A DNA stretch of 64,000 bases from Spirochaetaceae bacterium (GCA_025356015.1 JANXYO010000021.1:16750-80749); one strand, 5' to 3'; counted from the first letter of the stretch, positions 44,028-52,627 are shown. Translations and numbers: made by a program. Notes: generated from the letters alone by a model not told the origin.

Positions 44028-45422
44028 TCAATGCTCGGGGAAGACAACCTCGACCCTTGTCCCTGATCGGCTTTCGAAGAGCAAGGTGCCGCCAAGCTGC
44101 CCGACGAGGGCCTCCACAAGCTGGAGGCCGATCCCGGCCGCACTGCCAAGGCCAGGGCCTGAGTGCCCGCTCAGAGCCTTCTCGGGGCTCACGCCATCGT
44201 CGCTGACGCAAAGCGATATCCTGCCTTCATCGATCCGGCGGACGGTCAGGGCGAAATGCCCGGGAGCGGTGCCGGCAAAGGCGTGCTTTATCACGTTCGT
44301 CACGAGCTCGTTCACAATGAGGCCGCAGGGGATCGCCTTGTCGATCTCGATTTCGACCTTTTCGACGTCCACCGAATAGCCAATCTCCCTATGGCCTGGG
44401 CGGCCAGACTCGATGACCGTGGAGACTATGGACTTCAGGTATTCCCCCAGGTCGAGGCGGTCGAAATGCTCGGACTGGTAGAGCCTCTCGTGGAGGAGGG
44501 CGAGGGCGTAGATCCTGTTCTGGGCCTTTATGAACTCCGCCTGGAGACCGCCCTCCTTTGTCGTGTCCAGCTGGAGGCTCAGCATGCTGGAGATGATCTG
44601 GAGGTTGTTCTTCACCCTGTGGTGGAGCTCCCTGAGGAGGATGTCCTTCTCGGCAAGGGAGGTCCTGAGCTCGGCCTCGGCCGCGAGCCGCGCCGTGACG
44701 TCGTGGATGATCGAGAAAAGGACGGTCTCGCCATTTGACACGATGGTTCCCGTATGGACCTCGACATCGCGCGCCGAGCCATCGGCCAGACGGTGCCTGG
44801 CCATGAAGAAGTCCTTCCTCCTGGAGGCGACGAGATCGAGACGCTCCCTGACCTGGTCGCCGGACATCTCGTTCAGGTCAAAGGCGCTCATGGAGAGGAG
44901 ACCGTGGCCGGGGTAGCCGTAGAAGTCGGTCGCGGCCTGGTTCGCGGCCAGGATCCTCCCGTCGGACGGCCGGATGATGAGCATCATGACATGCCTGTTG
45001 TCGAAGATATTGCGGTAGCGCTCCTCCTGTTCCCGCAGCCGGGCTCCCGTGGCCCTTGTCTCGCGCTCGAGCGTGGCCTTCTCGGACGCGAGAGCCCCTG
45101 CCTGGAGGCGGTTCTCAAACAGGACAGCCAGGAACTGGAAGGCGTTCCTGACGCCCGCGAGCCCCTCTTCGGCCAGCCCCCCGGCCTGGACGCGAGGCGC
45201 CTTGTCGCAGGCCAGGGCATAGCCGAAGGACGAATGCAGGGTAGCGATCGGGATCAGCTCGGCGCCCGGAGGAGGGGCCGTCGCCTCGGCCTGGTAGCTA
45301 TAGGCGCGGGAAGGGTCAATCTCGCGCAGGGACTCGAAAAACCTTGAGCGGAGCTCGTCAGGATCTGCGATGCGCGAAACATAGGCGAGGCCCAGGAGGA
45401 GGTCGCTTGATACCCGTGGCAT
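44028..45422 (-). CDS. PAS histidine kinase of the HisKA_2/HWE type
   Basis: 464 residues from ATG 45422; an ATG at 45458 would overlap the MEDS gene by 29 bases. An N-terminal sensor-like region and coiled coil (SEKATLERETRATGARLREQ) precede a PAS domain (~145-260). The HisKA_2 H-box is LLRELHHRVKNNLQIISSMLSLQ, and the HATPase domain has NELVTNVIKHAF and GIGLQLVEALV. No transmembrane segment is present, so it is cytoplasmic. It follows the MEDS-domain gene directly. That arrangement suggests MEDS supplies or modifies the signal for this kinase. Confidence 0.88.
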   Translation of the reverse strand: MPRVSSDLLLGLAYVSRIADPDELRSRFFESLREIDPSRAYSYQAEATAPPPGAELIPIATLHSSFGYALACDKAPRVQAGGLAEEGLAGVRNAFQFLAVLFENRLQAGALASEKATLERETRATGARLREQEERYRNIFDNRHVMMLIIRPSDGRILAANQAATDFYGYPGHGLLSMSAFDLNEMSGDQVRERLDLVASRRKDFFMARHRLADGSARDVEVHTGTIVSNGETVLFSIIHDVTARLAAEAELRTSLAEKDILLRELHHRVKNNLQIISSMLSLQLDTTKEGGLQAEFIKAQNRIYALALLHERLYQSEHFDRLDLGEYLKSIVSTVIESGRPGHREIGYSVDVEKVEIEIDKAIPCGLIVNELVTNVIKHAFAGTAPGHFALTVRRIDEGRISLCVSDDGVSPEKALSGHSGPGLGSAAGIGLQLVEALVGQLGGTLLFESRSGTRVEVVFPEH

Positions 45423-45429
45423 CTTGGCT

Positions 45430-46113
45430 TCATGCGCTTCGAAGGAATTCGGGTGCATGCTCGGCGAGCCATTTCTCCGGTCTCACGAAATAGGGGTTCT
45501 CGTAGATGCTGCCGCCGGTGATGACAAAGGGATGGGTCTGCAGCAGCTTCATGATGGTCGAGCCCGGGAAGCGGTTTAGGTCGTAGAGGCAGATGCTGAT
45601 CCAGGTCTTGCCCCAGATAAAGTGGTTGAGCATGGATTCATAGGCCATGAGATGCTCGATCCCGGGGATCTTCGCGAGCGACCAGCCCATCTCGGCCGTG
45701 CCCCGGGCGTTCCGCGCGCCCGAGGCCAGGTTCTCGGCCCAGATGTCCTCGTGGGCAGCCAGCATGGCCTTGGGGGAGAATACCCCTTTGGCGTAGTAAA
45801 GGGCTGGTGGCCTGAAGAGCCTGAAGGAGGAGGGCTCGGGGGCCTCTGCCTCGGGGCAGAGGGAGCAGACCTTCCCAAGTGCGTGGTTGTGCTGCGCCTC
45901 CTCGGGACAGCAGACCAGGAGTTCCCCCTTGCGCAGGCCTCCCGCGAGGAAGCCGTACATGATCTCGTCCCTCTCGGCCTTGCTCTCGTACAGGGCGCAG
46001 AAATGGCTTCCCCAGTTGGCGCTGTGGCCGCCAAAGCCCAGGTCGAGGAAGGGGAGATCAGATGTCTTGATATGCAAAGAGCCACTCCCGGGTGCCTCGA
46101 AGGGGGCGCCCAC
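45430..46113 (-). CDS. MEDS-domain protein
   Basis: 227 residues. The start is GTG 46113, with no clear ribosome site; inner starts are possible. SHFCALYESKAERDEIMYGFLAGGLRKGELLVCC is the hallmark opening of the MEDS (methanogen/methylotroph DcmR sensory) domain. That domain is a RecA/KaiC-like regulatory fold linked to C1 and other signalling. The protein has the domain alone, with a C-terminal FVITGGSIYENPYFVRPE. It forms an operon with the HisKA_2 kinase downstream and probably acts as its sensory partner. Its ligand is unknown. Confidence 0.82.
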   Translation of the reverse strand: MGAPFEAPGSGSLHIKTSDLPFLDLGFGGHSANWGSHFCALYESKAERDEIMYGFLAGGLRKGELLVCCPEEAQHNHALGKVCSLCPEAEAPEPSSFRLFRPPALYYAKGVFSPKAMLAAHEDIWAENLASGARNARGTAEMGWSLAKIPGIEHLMAYESMLNHFIWGKTWISICLYDLNRFPGSTIMKLLQTHPFVITGGSIYENPYFVRPEKWLAEHAPEFLRSA

Positions 46114-46186
46114 GCGCAGATATTCATATCTTCGACAATACGGTCCGTGAAGTCAATGTGCCGGGACGGGGCGAGGGGCCGATCCT

Positions 46187-47416
46187 TCAGCCGCCCCAGC
46201 GCTCCCTGGTGGACCAGAGCCCGGCGGCGGGGTTTGCGACGTAGAAGACCTCCTCGCCCCCCGGAAGGGTGTTGAAGCCGGGCGAGAGGGCTTCCGGCCT
46301 GTACTCGACCAGGGCGGCTTCAAGGTCGCGATACAGATAGCCCACCCCTTCGACCTCCTCGCGCGTGAGGCCGCCCGGGCAGTAGGTGATGGTAAAGCGG
46401 CCCTCGCCCGAGCCGTGGATGAGATGGGCAGCGGCCGAGAGGTTGGCGGCGAGCTCGGCGTCGGAATCGACGGCGGCGAGGGTCGCCTCGGTCCCGCGGT
46501 AGCCGTGCTTCCTGATAAGGCGGTCGATGGTCGGGTCCTCGCCGAAACGGCCGATGCCCGGGCCCAGGACGACGAGCTCGCCCCCGTCGGCCATCGCCAT
46601 CCTGGTGCGGTAGACGCTCTTGTTGCCGAGCCAGGTCGACTTGAACTCGCCCGCCTCGAGGCTGACTATGGCCTTCCTGATCGGCCTGTCGATGAGCTTG
46701 ACGTTGAGCTTCCTCGAGAGCTCGCAGGCTTCCTCAAAGCATTTCCTGCCCTCGCCGGCAAAGAAGCCCTGGAGCCTCCCCTCGCCCACGACGGTGAGGG
46801 CGTAGAAGACTGGAAGAGAGGAGGCGAACTCCCGGCTCGCATAGTCGAAGAGGGCCCGCACCGGGGTGTCGACCCGGCCCATGATCCTTTCCATGCCGTA
46901 GACGGCGCCCAGGTAGTGGCTCCTGTGGATGCCCTCGACTCCGCCAGCGCCCACGAAGAGGTTCTTCGCGTGGTTGGCCATCCCCGCCACCTCGTGGGGC
47001 ACGACCTGGCCGATCGAGACGATGAGGTCGTGGCCTCCCTTGGCCACGAGGGCGTTGAGCTGGGCAGGCCAGTCATAGGAGAGCCTGCCTTCGGAGAGCT
47101 CTCTCACGAAGTCGGCGGGGACGCGGCCGAGGGTGACAAGGTCCTTCCTCCAGTCGTGGACACGGAAGAGGGAAGCCGGCAGGCCCGGGTACATGCACTC
47201 GATCTCGGCCGCGCTCATCGCCTCGTGGGTGCCGAGGGCGGGCAGGATGTCGGCGAGGGCCTCGCCATAGTATTCATGCAGGAGCTTGAGCACGAGGCCG
47301 GCCCGGGAATGGGCGCGTGTGACATCGGGGACGAGGGCGAGGACGCGGCGGCGCCGCCCCAAGGCCCCGAGGGCCGCGAATAATGCCTTCCTGACCTCGC
47401 TCTCGGTCAATTCCAT
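46187..47416 (-). CDS. Lactate racemase-like (LarA/DUF2088) protein
   Basis: 409 residues from ATG 47416 (GGAGGG upstream). DUF2088/LarA features include LALVPDVTRAHSRAG, LPALGTHEAMSAAEIE, IGQVVPHEVAGMANHAKNLFVGAGGVEG with its conserved His residues, and a C-terminal FTITYCPGGLTREEVEG. LarA homologues use a nickel-pincer cofactor to epimerise 2-hydroxy acids, and the superfamily acts on many sugar acids as well as lactate. The gene is divergent from a DeoR regulator and an SDR dehydrogenase. This suggests a sugar-acid or 2-hydroxyacid pathway rather than lactate itself. The larB/C/E cofactor genes are not in the window. Confidence 0.85.
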   Translation of the reverse strand: MELTESEVRKALFAALGALGRRRRVLALVPDVTRAHSRAGLVLKLLHEYYGEALADILPALGTHEAMSAAEIECMYPGLPASLFRVHDWRKDLVTLGRVPADFVRELSEGRLSYDWPAQLNALVAKGGHDLIVSIGQVVPHEVAGMANHAKNLFVGAGGVEGIHRSHYLGAVYGMERIMGRVDTPVRALFDYASREFASSLPVFYALTVVGEGRLQGFFAGEGRKCFEEACELSRKLNVKLIDRPIRKAIVSLEAGEFKSTWLGNKSVYRTRMAMADGGELVVLGPGIGRFGEDPTIDRLIRKHGYRGTEATLAAVDSDAELAANLSAAAHLIHGSGEGRFTITYCPGGLTREEVEGVGYLYRDLEAALVEYRPEALSPGFNTLPGGEEVFYVANPAAGLWSTRERWGG

Positions 47417-47508
47417 GTGTCCCTCCAAGGCTTGCATTTGCTTACGCTTCGCGGAAGTATTCGCCCTGTGCCCGGGCGATGTCAACCGTTTTGGCTCCTT
47501 ATCCGCGC

Positions 47509-47537
47509 TTGACAGCGGCAGTTTCTTGCCCTAAGGT
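47509..47537 (+). promoter_or_regulatory. Sigma-70 promoter of the deoR gene
   Basis: TTGACA (47509-47514), 17-base spacer, TAAGGT (47532-47537). The start codon at 47555 is about 12 bases after the predicted transcription start, so the leader is very short. The divergent larA promoter must lie in 47417-47500. Confidence 0.6.
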
Positions 47538-47554
47538 ACCAAAAGTGCAATCAA

Positions 47555-48346
47555 ATGAAAGCAGAAGCCAAGGAAACCGCAAGCTACAACCCCCGGCTCG
47601 AATCGATCCTCAACCTGATATCGCGCATGCGCAGGGTCTCGGTCGCCGAGCTCAAGGAACGCCTCGGCGTCTCTGGCGTGACGGTGAGGAAGTACCTCGA
47701 CGTCCTCGAGGCCGAGGGCATCATCCTGCGCACCCACGGAGGGGCCATGATGGCCGAGGACCGCTCCTCGATCAGGACCATCTCCATGCGCGAGGAGAGC
47801 CAGGTCGAGGAAAAGCGCGCCATCGCGGTGGCCGCCGCCGCCTTGGTCGCCGAGGGCGACACCGTCTACATCGACTCGGGCACAAGCTGCCGCCTCCTCG
47901 CCCGCGAGCTTGCCCACATGAGCCTCCAAGTGATCACCAATTCCCTCGACGTGATGGAGGAGCTCGCCCTCGCCCCCTCGGTCTCCCTCTTCTGCCCCGG
48001 AGGCTCTCTGCGCAGGGAGGCCAGGGCCTTTATCGGCCCGACGGCCGCCGAGTCCCTGCGTGACTTGCGGGTCGGCACCTGCTTCCTCGGCGCCTCGGGT
48101 TTCTCGGCCGAGGGCGCCTTCTACACCCAGAACCTTGTCGAGTCCCAGCAGAAACGCCAGGTCCTCGGCATATCGAGGCGGCGCGTCGTCCTGGCCGACT
48201 CGGCCAAGCTCGGCCAGGAAGCCTTCTCGGTCTTCGCCCGGCCCGGGAACCTCGACCTCCTCGTGACCGACCCGGGCTTCACCCTCCTTGAGGAGTTCAG
48301 GGCCCTTGGCATCGAGGTGATCCTGGCCGGTTTCCAGCGGCAATGA
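47555..48346 (+). CDS. DeoR/GlpR family transcriptional regulator
   Basis: 263 residues. The N-terminal DeoR HTH (ILNLISRMRRVSVAELKERLGVSGVTVRKYLDVLEAEG) is followed by LRTHGGA and a sugar-phosphate-sensing DeoRC domain. That domain has GDTVYIDSGTSCRLLARELAH, VLADSAKLGQEAFSVF and LLVTD. These proteins usually repress sugar catabolism until a phosphorylated intermediate binds. Divergence from the LarA-like gene and position before an SDR gene suggest it controls both. Confidence 0.93.
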   Translation: MKAEAKETASYNPRLESILNLISRMRRVSVAELKERLGVSGVTVRKYLDVLEAEGIILRTHGGAMMAEDRSSIRTISMREESQVEEKRAIAVAAAALVAEGDTVYIDSGTSCRLLARELAHMSLQVITNSLDVMEELALAPSVSLFCPGGSLRREARAFIGPTAAESLRDLRVGTCFLGASGFSAEGAFYTQNLVESQQKRQVLGISRRRVVLADSAKLGQEAFSVFARPGNLDLLVTDPGFTLLEEFRALGIEVILAGFQRQ

Positions 48347-48415
48347 CGGCTTGAAAGCCTGGCCTTCAGGCCCGGCCTCAAGCCGCGTTTAGCATAGACA
48401 ATCCTTGGAGGAATG

Positions 48416-49234
48416 ATGAGCTACATCGAGGATCAGTTCGGACTCTCGGAGGCCGTGGTCGTGATCACCGGGGCTGGTGGCATACTGGCGAGCTCCCTCG
48501 CCGAGGCCTTCGTGAAGGCGGGGGCGAAGGTCTCGCTCTGGGTGCGCAGGGCCGAGGTCGTCGAGGAGACTCGGGCCCTCTACGCCCCCATGGCCGCCGA
48601 TCCCTCGAGGCTCCAGGTCCTCGCGGCCGACGCGGGGGACAAGGCCGCCGTCGCGGCCGCCTATGCCGAGACCAGCGCCGCCCTGGGCGCGCCCAACGTA
48701 CTCATCAACGCCGTCGGGGGCAACAAGGGCAAGGGCCCCTTTGTCGAAGCCGATCCCGCCGTCTTCGAGGACATCCTGAGGCTCAACCTCATGGCCGGCC
48801 TCCTCATCCCCACCCAGGTCTTCGCCGCCGCCTGGCTCAAGGCCTCGATCAAGGGCTCGATCATCAACCTGGCCTCGATGGGCTCCTACGTCCCCCTCTC
48901 CGGGGTCTGGGCCTACAACGCGGCCAAGGCAGGCGTCCTCAACCTGACCCAGGCCTGCGCGAAGGAGTTCGGGGCCGCCGGCATCAGGGTGAACGCGATC
49001 GCCCCCGGCTTTTTCCTGGGCAAGCAGAACAAGGCCCTCCTCGTCGCGAACGAGGCGACTGGCGAGCTCACCGCCCGCGGCGCCGACGTTGTGCGGCGAA
49101 CTGCCTTCGCCCGCTTCGGCAAGGCCGAGGAGCTGCGCGGTGCCGCCCTCTTCCTCGCAAGCCCGCGGGTCTCGGGTTTCATCACCGGGATCTGCATCCC
49201 CGTCGACGGTGGCTTCCTGGTGGACTGCATCTAG
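48416..49234 (+). CDS. SDR family oxidoreductase (mannonate dehydrogenase-like)
   Basis: 272 residues (ATG 48416 at 4 bases from GGAGG; ATG 48413 is too close). It is a classical SDR. The cofactor site is VVITGAGGILASSLAEAF, and the Asn motif is NAVGG. The catalytic Ser-Tyr-Lys is carried by LASMGSY and YNAAKAGVLNLTQA. The P/G motif is VNAIAPGFF, and the C-terminal is GFITGICIPVDGG. The long insert (FLGKQNKALL) recalls D-mannonate oxidoreductases of the SDR type. With LarA and DeoR it may form a hexuronate or aldonate pathway. The exact substrate cannot be told from sequence. Confidence 0.85.
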   Translation: MSYIEDQFGLSEAVVVITGAGGILASSLAEAFVKAGAKVSLWVRRAEVVEETRALYAPMAADPSRLQVLAADAGDKAAVAAAYAETSAALGAPNVLINAVGGNKGKGPFVEADPAVFEDILRLNLMAGLLIPTQVFAAAWLKASIKGSIINLASMGSYVPLSGVWAYNAAKAGVLNLTQACAKEFGAAGIRVNAIAPGFFLGKQNKALLVANEATGELTARGADVVRRTAFARFGKAEELRGAALFLASPRVSGFITGICIPVDGGFLVDCI

Positions 49235-49263
49235 ATTAGGGCGCAGAGGAACCAAAAAAGTGA

Positions 49264-49361
49264 AACCACGAAAGGGTAGGAAGGCACACGAACCAGGATA
49301 GCGTTCAGGATGCCGGGCACCGATCCAGCAAATTCTTGCACTTTCGTGTGCTTTCGTGGTT
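49264..49361. repeat. Intergenic inverted repeat of the CACGAAAG/CTTTCGTG type
   Basis: AACCACGAAA (49264-49273) and GGCACACGAA (49283-49292) on the left are mirrored by TTTCGTGTGC and TTTCGTGGTT on the right (49342-49361). The element fills the gap between the SDR gene and a MacB fragment. It shares the AACCACG start with the repeat at 23982 and CACGAA with the 38188 copy. Confidence 0.65.
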
Positions 49362-49389
49362 GTCCTTCCCTGGATATGCAGGCAAGCCC

Positions 49390-49857
49390 TTACTCGTATC
49401 TAAGGGCCTCGATGGGGTCGAGGGCGGCCGCCCTCTGGGCGGGGTAGTAACCGATGATCACCCCGGTAGAGACGGCCGAGGCCAGGCCCAGGAAGACCGA
49501 GAGGCCGGTGATCACGGTGGGCCAGTGGGCCAGGGCCAAGACCAGGTCAGAAACCGCGACGCCGAAGCCCACCCCGATGATGCCACCGGCCGCCGCCATC
49601 GTGAGGGCCTCGATGAGGAACTGAAGCTGGATGTCTGCGCCCCTTGCGCCGACCGCCATGCGCAGGCCTATCTCCCTCGTCCTCTCGCTCACCGAGACCA
49701 GCATGATGTTCATGATCCCGATGCCTCCCACGATGAGCGAAACCACTTCCACCGCGGCGAGCAGGAGGCTCTGGGTCTGGGTTGTGGCCATCCTCACCTG
49801 CTGGACATTGGCGATGTTGCGAGAGACCTTAAGGAATCTCTCGAAGCCATTACGGAA
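49390..49857 (-). pseudogene. MacB/FtsX-type ABC permease, C-terminal fragment
   Basis: About 155 codons match the end of a MacB-like permease. Present are VSLIVGGIGIMNIMLVSVSERTREIG, LRMAVGARGADIQLQFLIEAL, further membrane helices, and the typical end YYPAQRAAALDPIEALRYE. The full protein should be about 400 residues. The N-terminal membrane helix and most of the periplasmic domain are missing. Upstream codons simply read through the adk terminator into adk, so there is no proper start. It is a truncated relic flanked on its other side by an inverted repeat, which may mark the deletion. Confidence 0.8.
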
Positions 49858-49862
49858 ATGTG

Positions 49863-49888
49863 AAAAAGCCGGCCCCCGGAGGCCGGCC
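49863..49888 (-). terminator. Rho-independent terminator of adk
   Basis: On the minus strand, GCCGGCC and GGCCGGC form a GC-rich stem around CTCCGGG-type loop bases, followed by TTTTT. It lies 30-odd bases after the adk stop. Confidence 0.85.
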
Positions 49889-49921
49889 CTGTGGATGAGT
49901 CCTGTAAGGGCTCCCTTGGGC

Positions 49922-50551
49922 CTACTTCTTGAGCGCGGCCTGGAAGCGCTGCAGGACGGCGGCCGGGGCGCCGACCCCGTCGATGGTGAGGAGCTTGCCC
50001 TTCTTGCCATACCAGTCGATGAGGGGGGCGGTCTGCTTGCGGTAGGTGTCGAGCCTCACCTTGATCGCCCCTTCCTTGTCGTCGTCGCGCGTATACAGAG
50101 GGCTGCCGTCGACATCGCAGATCCCGGCCACCTTGGGCGGCATGTTCTTCTCGTGGTAGATCTTGCCGCAGGTCTTGCACATGCGTCGTCCCGAAAGGCG
50201 GCCCACCACGATGTCGTCGGCGACCTCGAAATTCACGACCTTGTCGGCCGCTGTCATCTTCTCGAGGGCCTCGGCCTGGGGAATGGTCCTGGGGAAGCCG
50301 TCGAGGATCCAGCCCTTCTTCGCGTCGCCCTCGGCCAGGCGTTCGGCCACGAGGGCGATGGTCAGGTCGTCGGGAACGAGGCCTCCCGATGCCATGATGT
50401 CCTTGACCTTGAGGCCAAGGGCAGTGCCGTTCTTCACAGCCGCCCTGAATAGGTCGCCGGTGGAGATGTGGGGAATGCCGAGCTCCTGCATCGCGAGGTC
50501 TGCTATCGTGCCCTTGCCTGCGCCGGGAGGTCCGAGGAATATGAGCTTCAT
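49922..50551 (-). CDS. adk: Adenylate kinase
   Basis: 209 residues, long-lid type. The P-loop is FLGPPGAGKGT, the AMP-binding stretch has TGDLFRA, and GFPRT lies at ~85. The lid carries a zinc site (CKTC...CDVD, i.e. C-x2-C...C-x2-D). It interconverts ATP, AMP and ADP in the cytoplasm and is essential. A clear AGGAGAAC precedes the ATG, and a strong terminator follows. It stands alone, not in the ribosomal spc operon position. Confidence 0.97.
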   Translation of the reverse strand: MKLIFLGPPGAGKGTIADLAMQELGIPHISTGDLFRAAVKNGTALGLKVKDIMASGGLVPDDLTIALVAERLAEGDAKKGWILDGFPRTIPQAEALEKMTAADKVVNFEVADDIVVGRLSGRRMCKTCGKIYHEKNMPPKVAGICDVDGSPLYTRDDDKEGAIKVRLDTYRKQTAPLIDWYGKKGKLLTIDGVGAPAAVLQRFQAALKK

Positions 50552-50693
50552 GTCTTTGTTCTCCTAAAGCCTGGACGATTGGATCTAGGAGCCTAGGATA
50601 ATGCGGAGCCGGCCGGCGCCGCAAGACAGCCCGGGGCACCCGGTAGCGGGCGGCTTGACGGTCGTGCGCTGGGGGCTAGAATCGGAAAGACCC

Positions 50694-51581
50694 ATGCGCG
50701 CAAGGCCCCTGACCATCCTGGCACTTTCCGCGGCCTTGCTCCCTTGGGGAGCCTGGGCCGAAGCCGCCTTCCTCCTCGCCCCCCTCTCCCTCCCCACTGG
50801 CCAGGTCACGACCCTGCTCTATCCGGGCATCGAGCTCGGCAGCCATGTCGACCGCGCAGGTCCGAGCCTCAGGTCCTTCACGAGGCGCGACCTTGGCGAC
50901 CTCGATCTCGGTTTCGGCGCCCTCCTGTCGGACAAGGTGGCGATGCGCTACCTGGGCATTCCGGGGAGCGGAGACACCTTTTCCCTTGGCCTTGACGCCC
51001 TCCTCGGCCTGGGCAGCGAGGCCGAGGCCCTGGCGCCTGCGCCCTGGCCGGACTTTCCCCTGCGGCGGTCCTTTGAGATCAGATACGAGTGGATCTGCTA
51101 CCGGGACAGCTGGGGGACGAGCCAGCTCGGCGGCCGCCTCGAGTTCGCCTGGAAGCTTGGCGAGGCCACGGCCGGCATCGCCTTCCACAACGACCTCTTC
51201 GGCCTCCTGGTGCGCGACGAGTACAGGACCGCCGCTGTCGAGCTCGCCACGGGCTTTCGGGCCCTCGGGGCCGCCTGCGCCTTCTCGCTCGGCCTCAGGC
51301 TGTGGACGGGCTCGACCTGGGGACAGGGCCACCTGTCCTGGGGACAGAGCTACGACATGAGCCTCCACCCCCCGGGGGCGGGCTACTCGGCCGGGATCCT
51401 GTACGCCGGCTTCAGGCGGGGAATGCTGGGCCTCGAGCTCGGCTGGGACTCGGAGGGGATACGGAACTTCTTCCAGAACGGGGTCCATCGCATCATCGAC
51501 GATGGGAAGGTCCCCCTGGTCGAGCGCTCGGCGAGACCCTACTTCGCCCTGAAGATCTTCCCCGACGGAGACCTGTACTAG
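50694..51581 (+). CDS. Secreted hypothetical protein
   Basis: 295 residues from ATG 50694, giving a signal peptide (MRARPLTILALSAALLPWGAWAEA). The mature part is rich in aromatic and Gly residues with barrel-like strands (FEIRYEWICYRD, LEFAWKLGEATAGIAFHNDLFG, FSLGLRLWTGSTWG) and a C-terminal YFALKIFPDGDLY. The C-terminal half loosely recalls the Bacterial toxin 23 pattern (ENDFFG... FFQN.VH). That is a weak, eye-level resemblance, and an outer-membrane or surface protein is equally likely. It converges with the NadD-like gene, with a 4-base overlap of the 3' ends. Confidence 0.55.
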   Translation: MRARPLTILALSAALLPWGAWAEAAFLLAPLSLPTGQVTTLLYPGIELGSHVDRAGPSLRSFTRRDLGDLDLGFGALLSDKVAMRYLGIPGSGDTFSLGLDALLGLGSEAEALAPAPWPDFPLRRSFEIRYEWICYRDSWGTSQLGGRLEFAWKLGEATAGIAFHNDLFGLLVRDEYRTAAVELATGFRALGAACAFSLGLRLWTGSTWGQGHLSWGQSYDMSLHPPGAGYSAGILYAGFRRGMLGLELGWDSEGIRNFFQNGVHRIIDDGKVPLVERSARPYFALKIFPDGDLY

Positions 51582-52627
51582 ATGCTGTAGTCGGACCACT
51601 CCGGGTCTGGCCGGCCCTCGGGCCCGCCCTTCCCGGCCCCATCCCGGGGGGAAGAAGGGGGACAGCTCTCACCAGCGGGGCTGCTCCATGGCCTGTGCAT
51701 GCCGTAGCGGAAGAGGAGCTCGAGCCTTGAGAGGACAGCCTCGGTCGGGAAGACCAGGGTGATGGCGAGCTGTGACCTGAAGGCCGTGCTCGAGGGCGCC
51801 CCGATGATCATCCTGTCCACGACGCTCCTCACCCCGAGCTGGCGGGCCGCCTCGACAAAGGGGCGGGTGCCCTTGCGGCTCTCCCGCCTGATCACAAAGA
51901 TCGAGAAGTCCAGGGCCACACGGTGCAGGGAGCTCGAGGCCGCCCAGGCCTCGAGGTCGTCTGGCAGGAAGCGCAGGGCGACCGGGAGGGTGTCGGAACC
52001 GATGATGTGGGTGAGCCTCAAGTTGGCCCCGGGGTGGAGGGCGATGAGGCGTCTGACTATCTCGATCGTGTCGGCGCCCTCGCCTATGTCCAGGGGGACG
52101 ACGAGGGGCTCGAGGATGCCCGAAAGCTGGCGCCTGAGGATCTCGTACCTGAAACGGTACTCGGTCTTTCCCGGCTTGCGCAGGTCGCAGGAACCCTCGG
52201 GCACGACAAAGACCACATCGGCCTCTGCCGCGTCCGAGGCGAGGAAGCGGAGGGCCATCGCGAGATGGGTCATCTGGAAGGGGTCGAAGGAGCCGATGTA
52301 GATGCCGATCCTGGCGGTGTAGCCGGGGTAGCGGAGACACTGGGGGAAGTCCCGCAGGTCCAGGGGGCGCAGACGGCCAGCCGCGGCCTTGCAGTCTATG
52401 CGGGTCAGGGAATCGGCCAGGAGGCTCTCGTAGTAGCGGTAGTCCTCACGCTCGCGGTTTCCCACGTAGGGAAGGGAATCGAGGTTCGAGAATACCCGCC
52501 TGACCCTCCTCGCGACCCTGTCGACCTCGGGATTCTCGAAGCGGGGGTTGCGGGTTCCAAGGTCGAGGCGCCCTTTCCGTGCCACGGGGCTCAGTATAGC
52601 GGGCTTGGCTCCGGGCACAAGGTCCAT
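51578..52627 (-). CDS. NadD-like nucleotidyltransferase
   Basis: About 349 residues. The ATG at 52627 is tentative because the ribosome site is weak and the frame is open further upstream. The centre has the adenylyltransferase motif GIYIGSFDPFQMTHLAMALRFL (GxFDPxxxTH at about 118). It is followed by VFVVPEGSCDLRKPGKTEYRFRYEIL, LTHIIGSDTLPVALRF and SSTAFRSQLA, the last equivalent to the ISSTxIR motif. This matches nicotinate-mononucleotide adenylyltransferase-like enzymes but with ~100 extra N-terminal residues and a Ser/Pro-rich tail. A role in NAD synthesis is likely but not certain. Confidence 0.72.
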   Translation of the reverse strand: MDLVPGAKPAILSPVARKGRLDLGTRNPRFENPEVDRVARRVRRVFSNLDSLPYVGNREREDYRYYESLLADSLTRIDCKAAAGRLRPLDLRDFPQCLRYPGYTARIGIYIGSFDPFQMTHLAMALRFLASDAAEADVVFVVPEGSCDLRKPGKTEYRFRYEILRRQLSGILEPLVVPLDIGEGADTIEIVRRLIALHPGANLRLTHIIGSDTLPVALRFLPDDLEAWAASSSLHRVALDFSIFVIRRESRKGTRPFVEAARQLGVRSVVDRMIIGAPSSTAFRSQLAITLVFPTEAVLSRLELLFRYGMHRPWSSPAGESCPPSSPRDGAGKGGPEGRPDPEWSDYSI

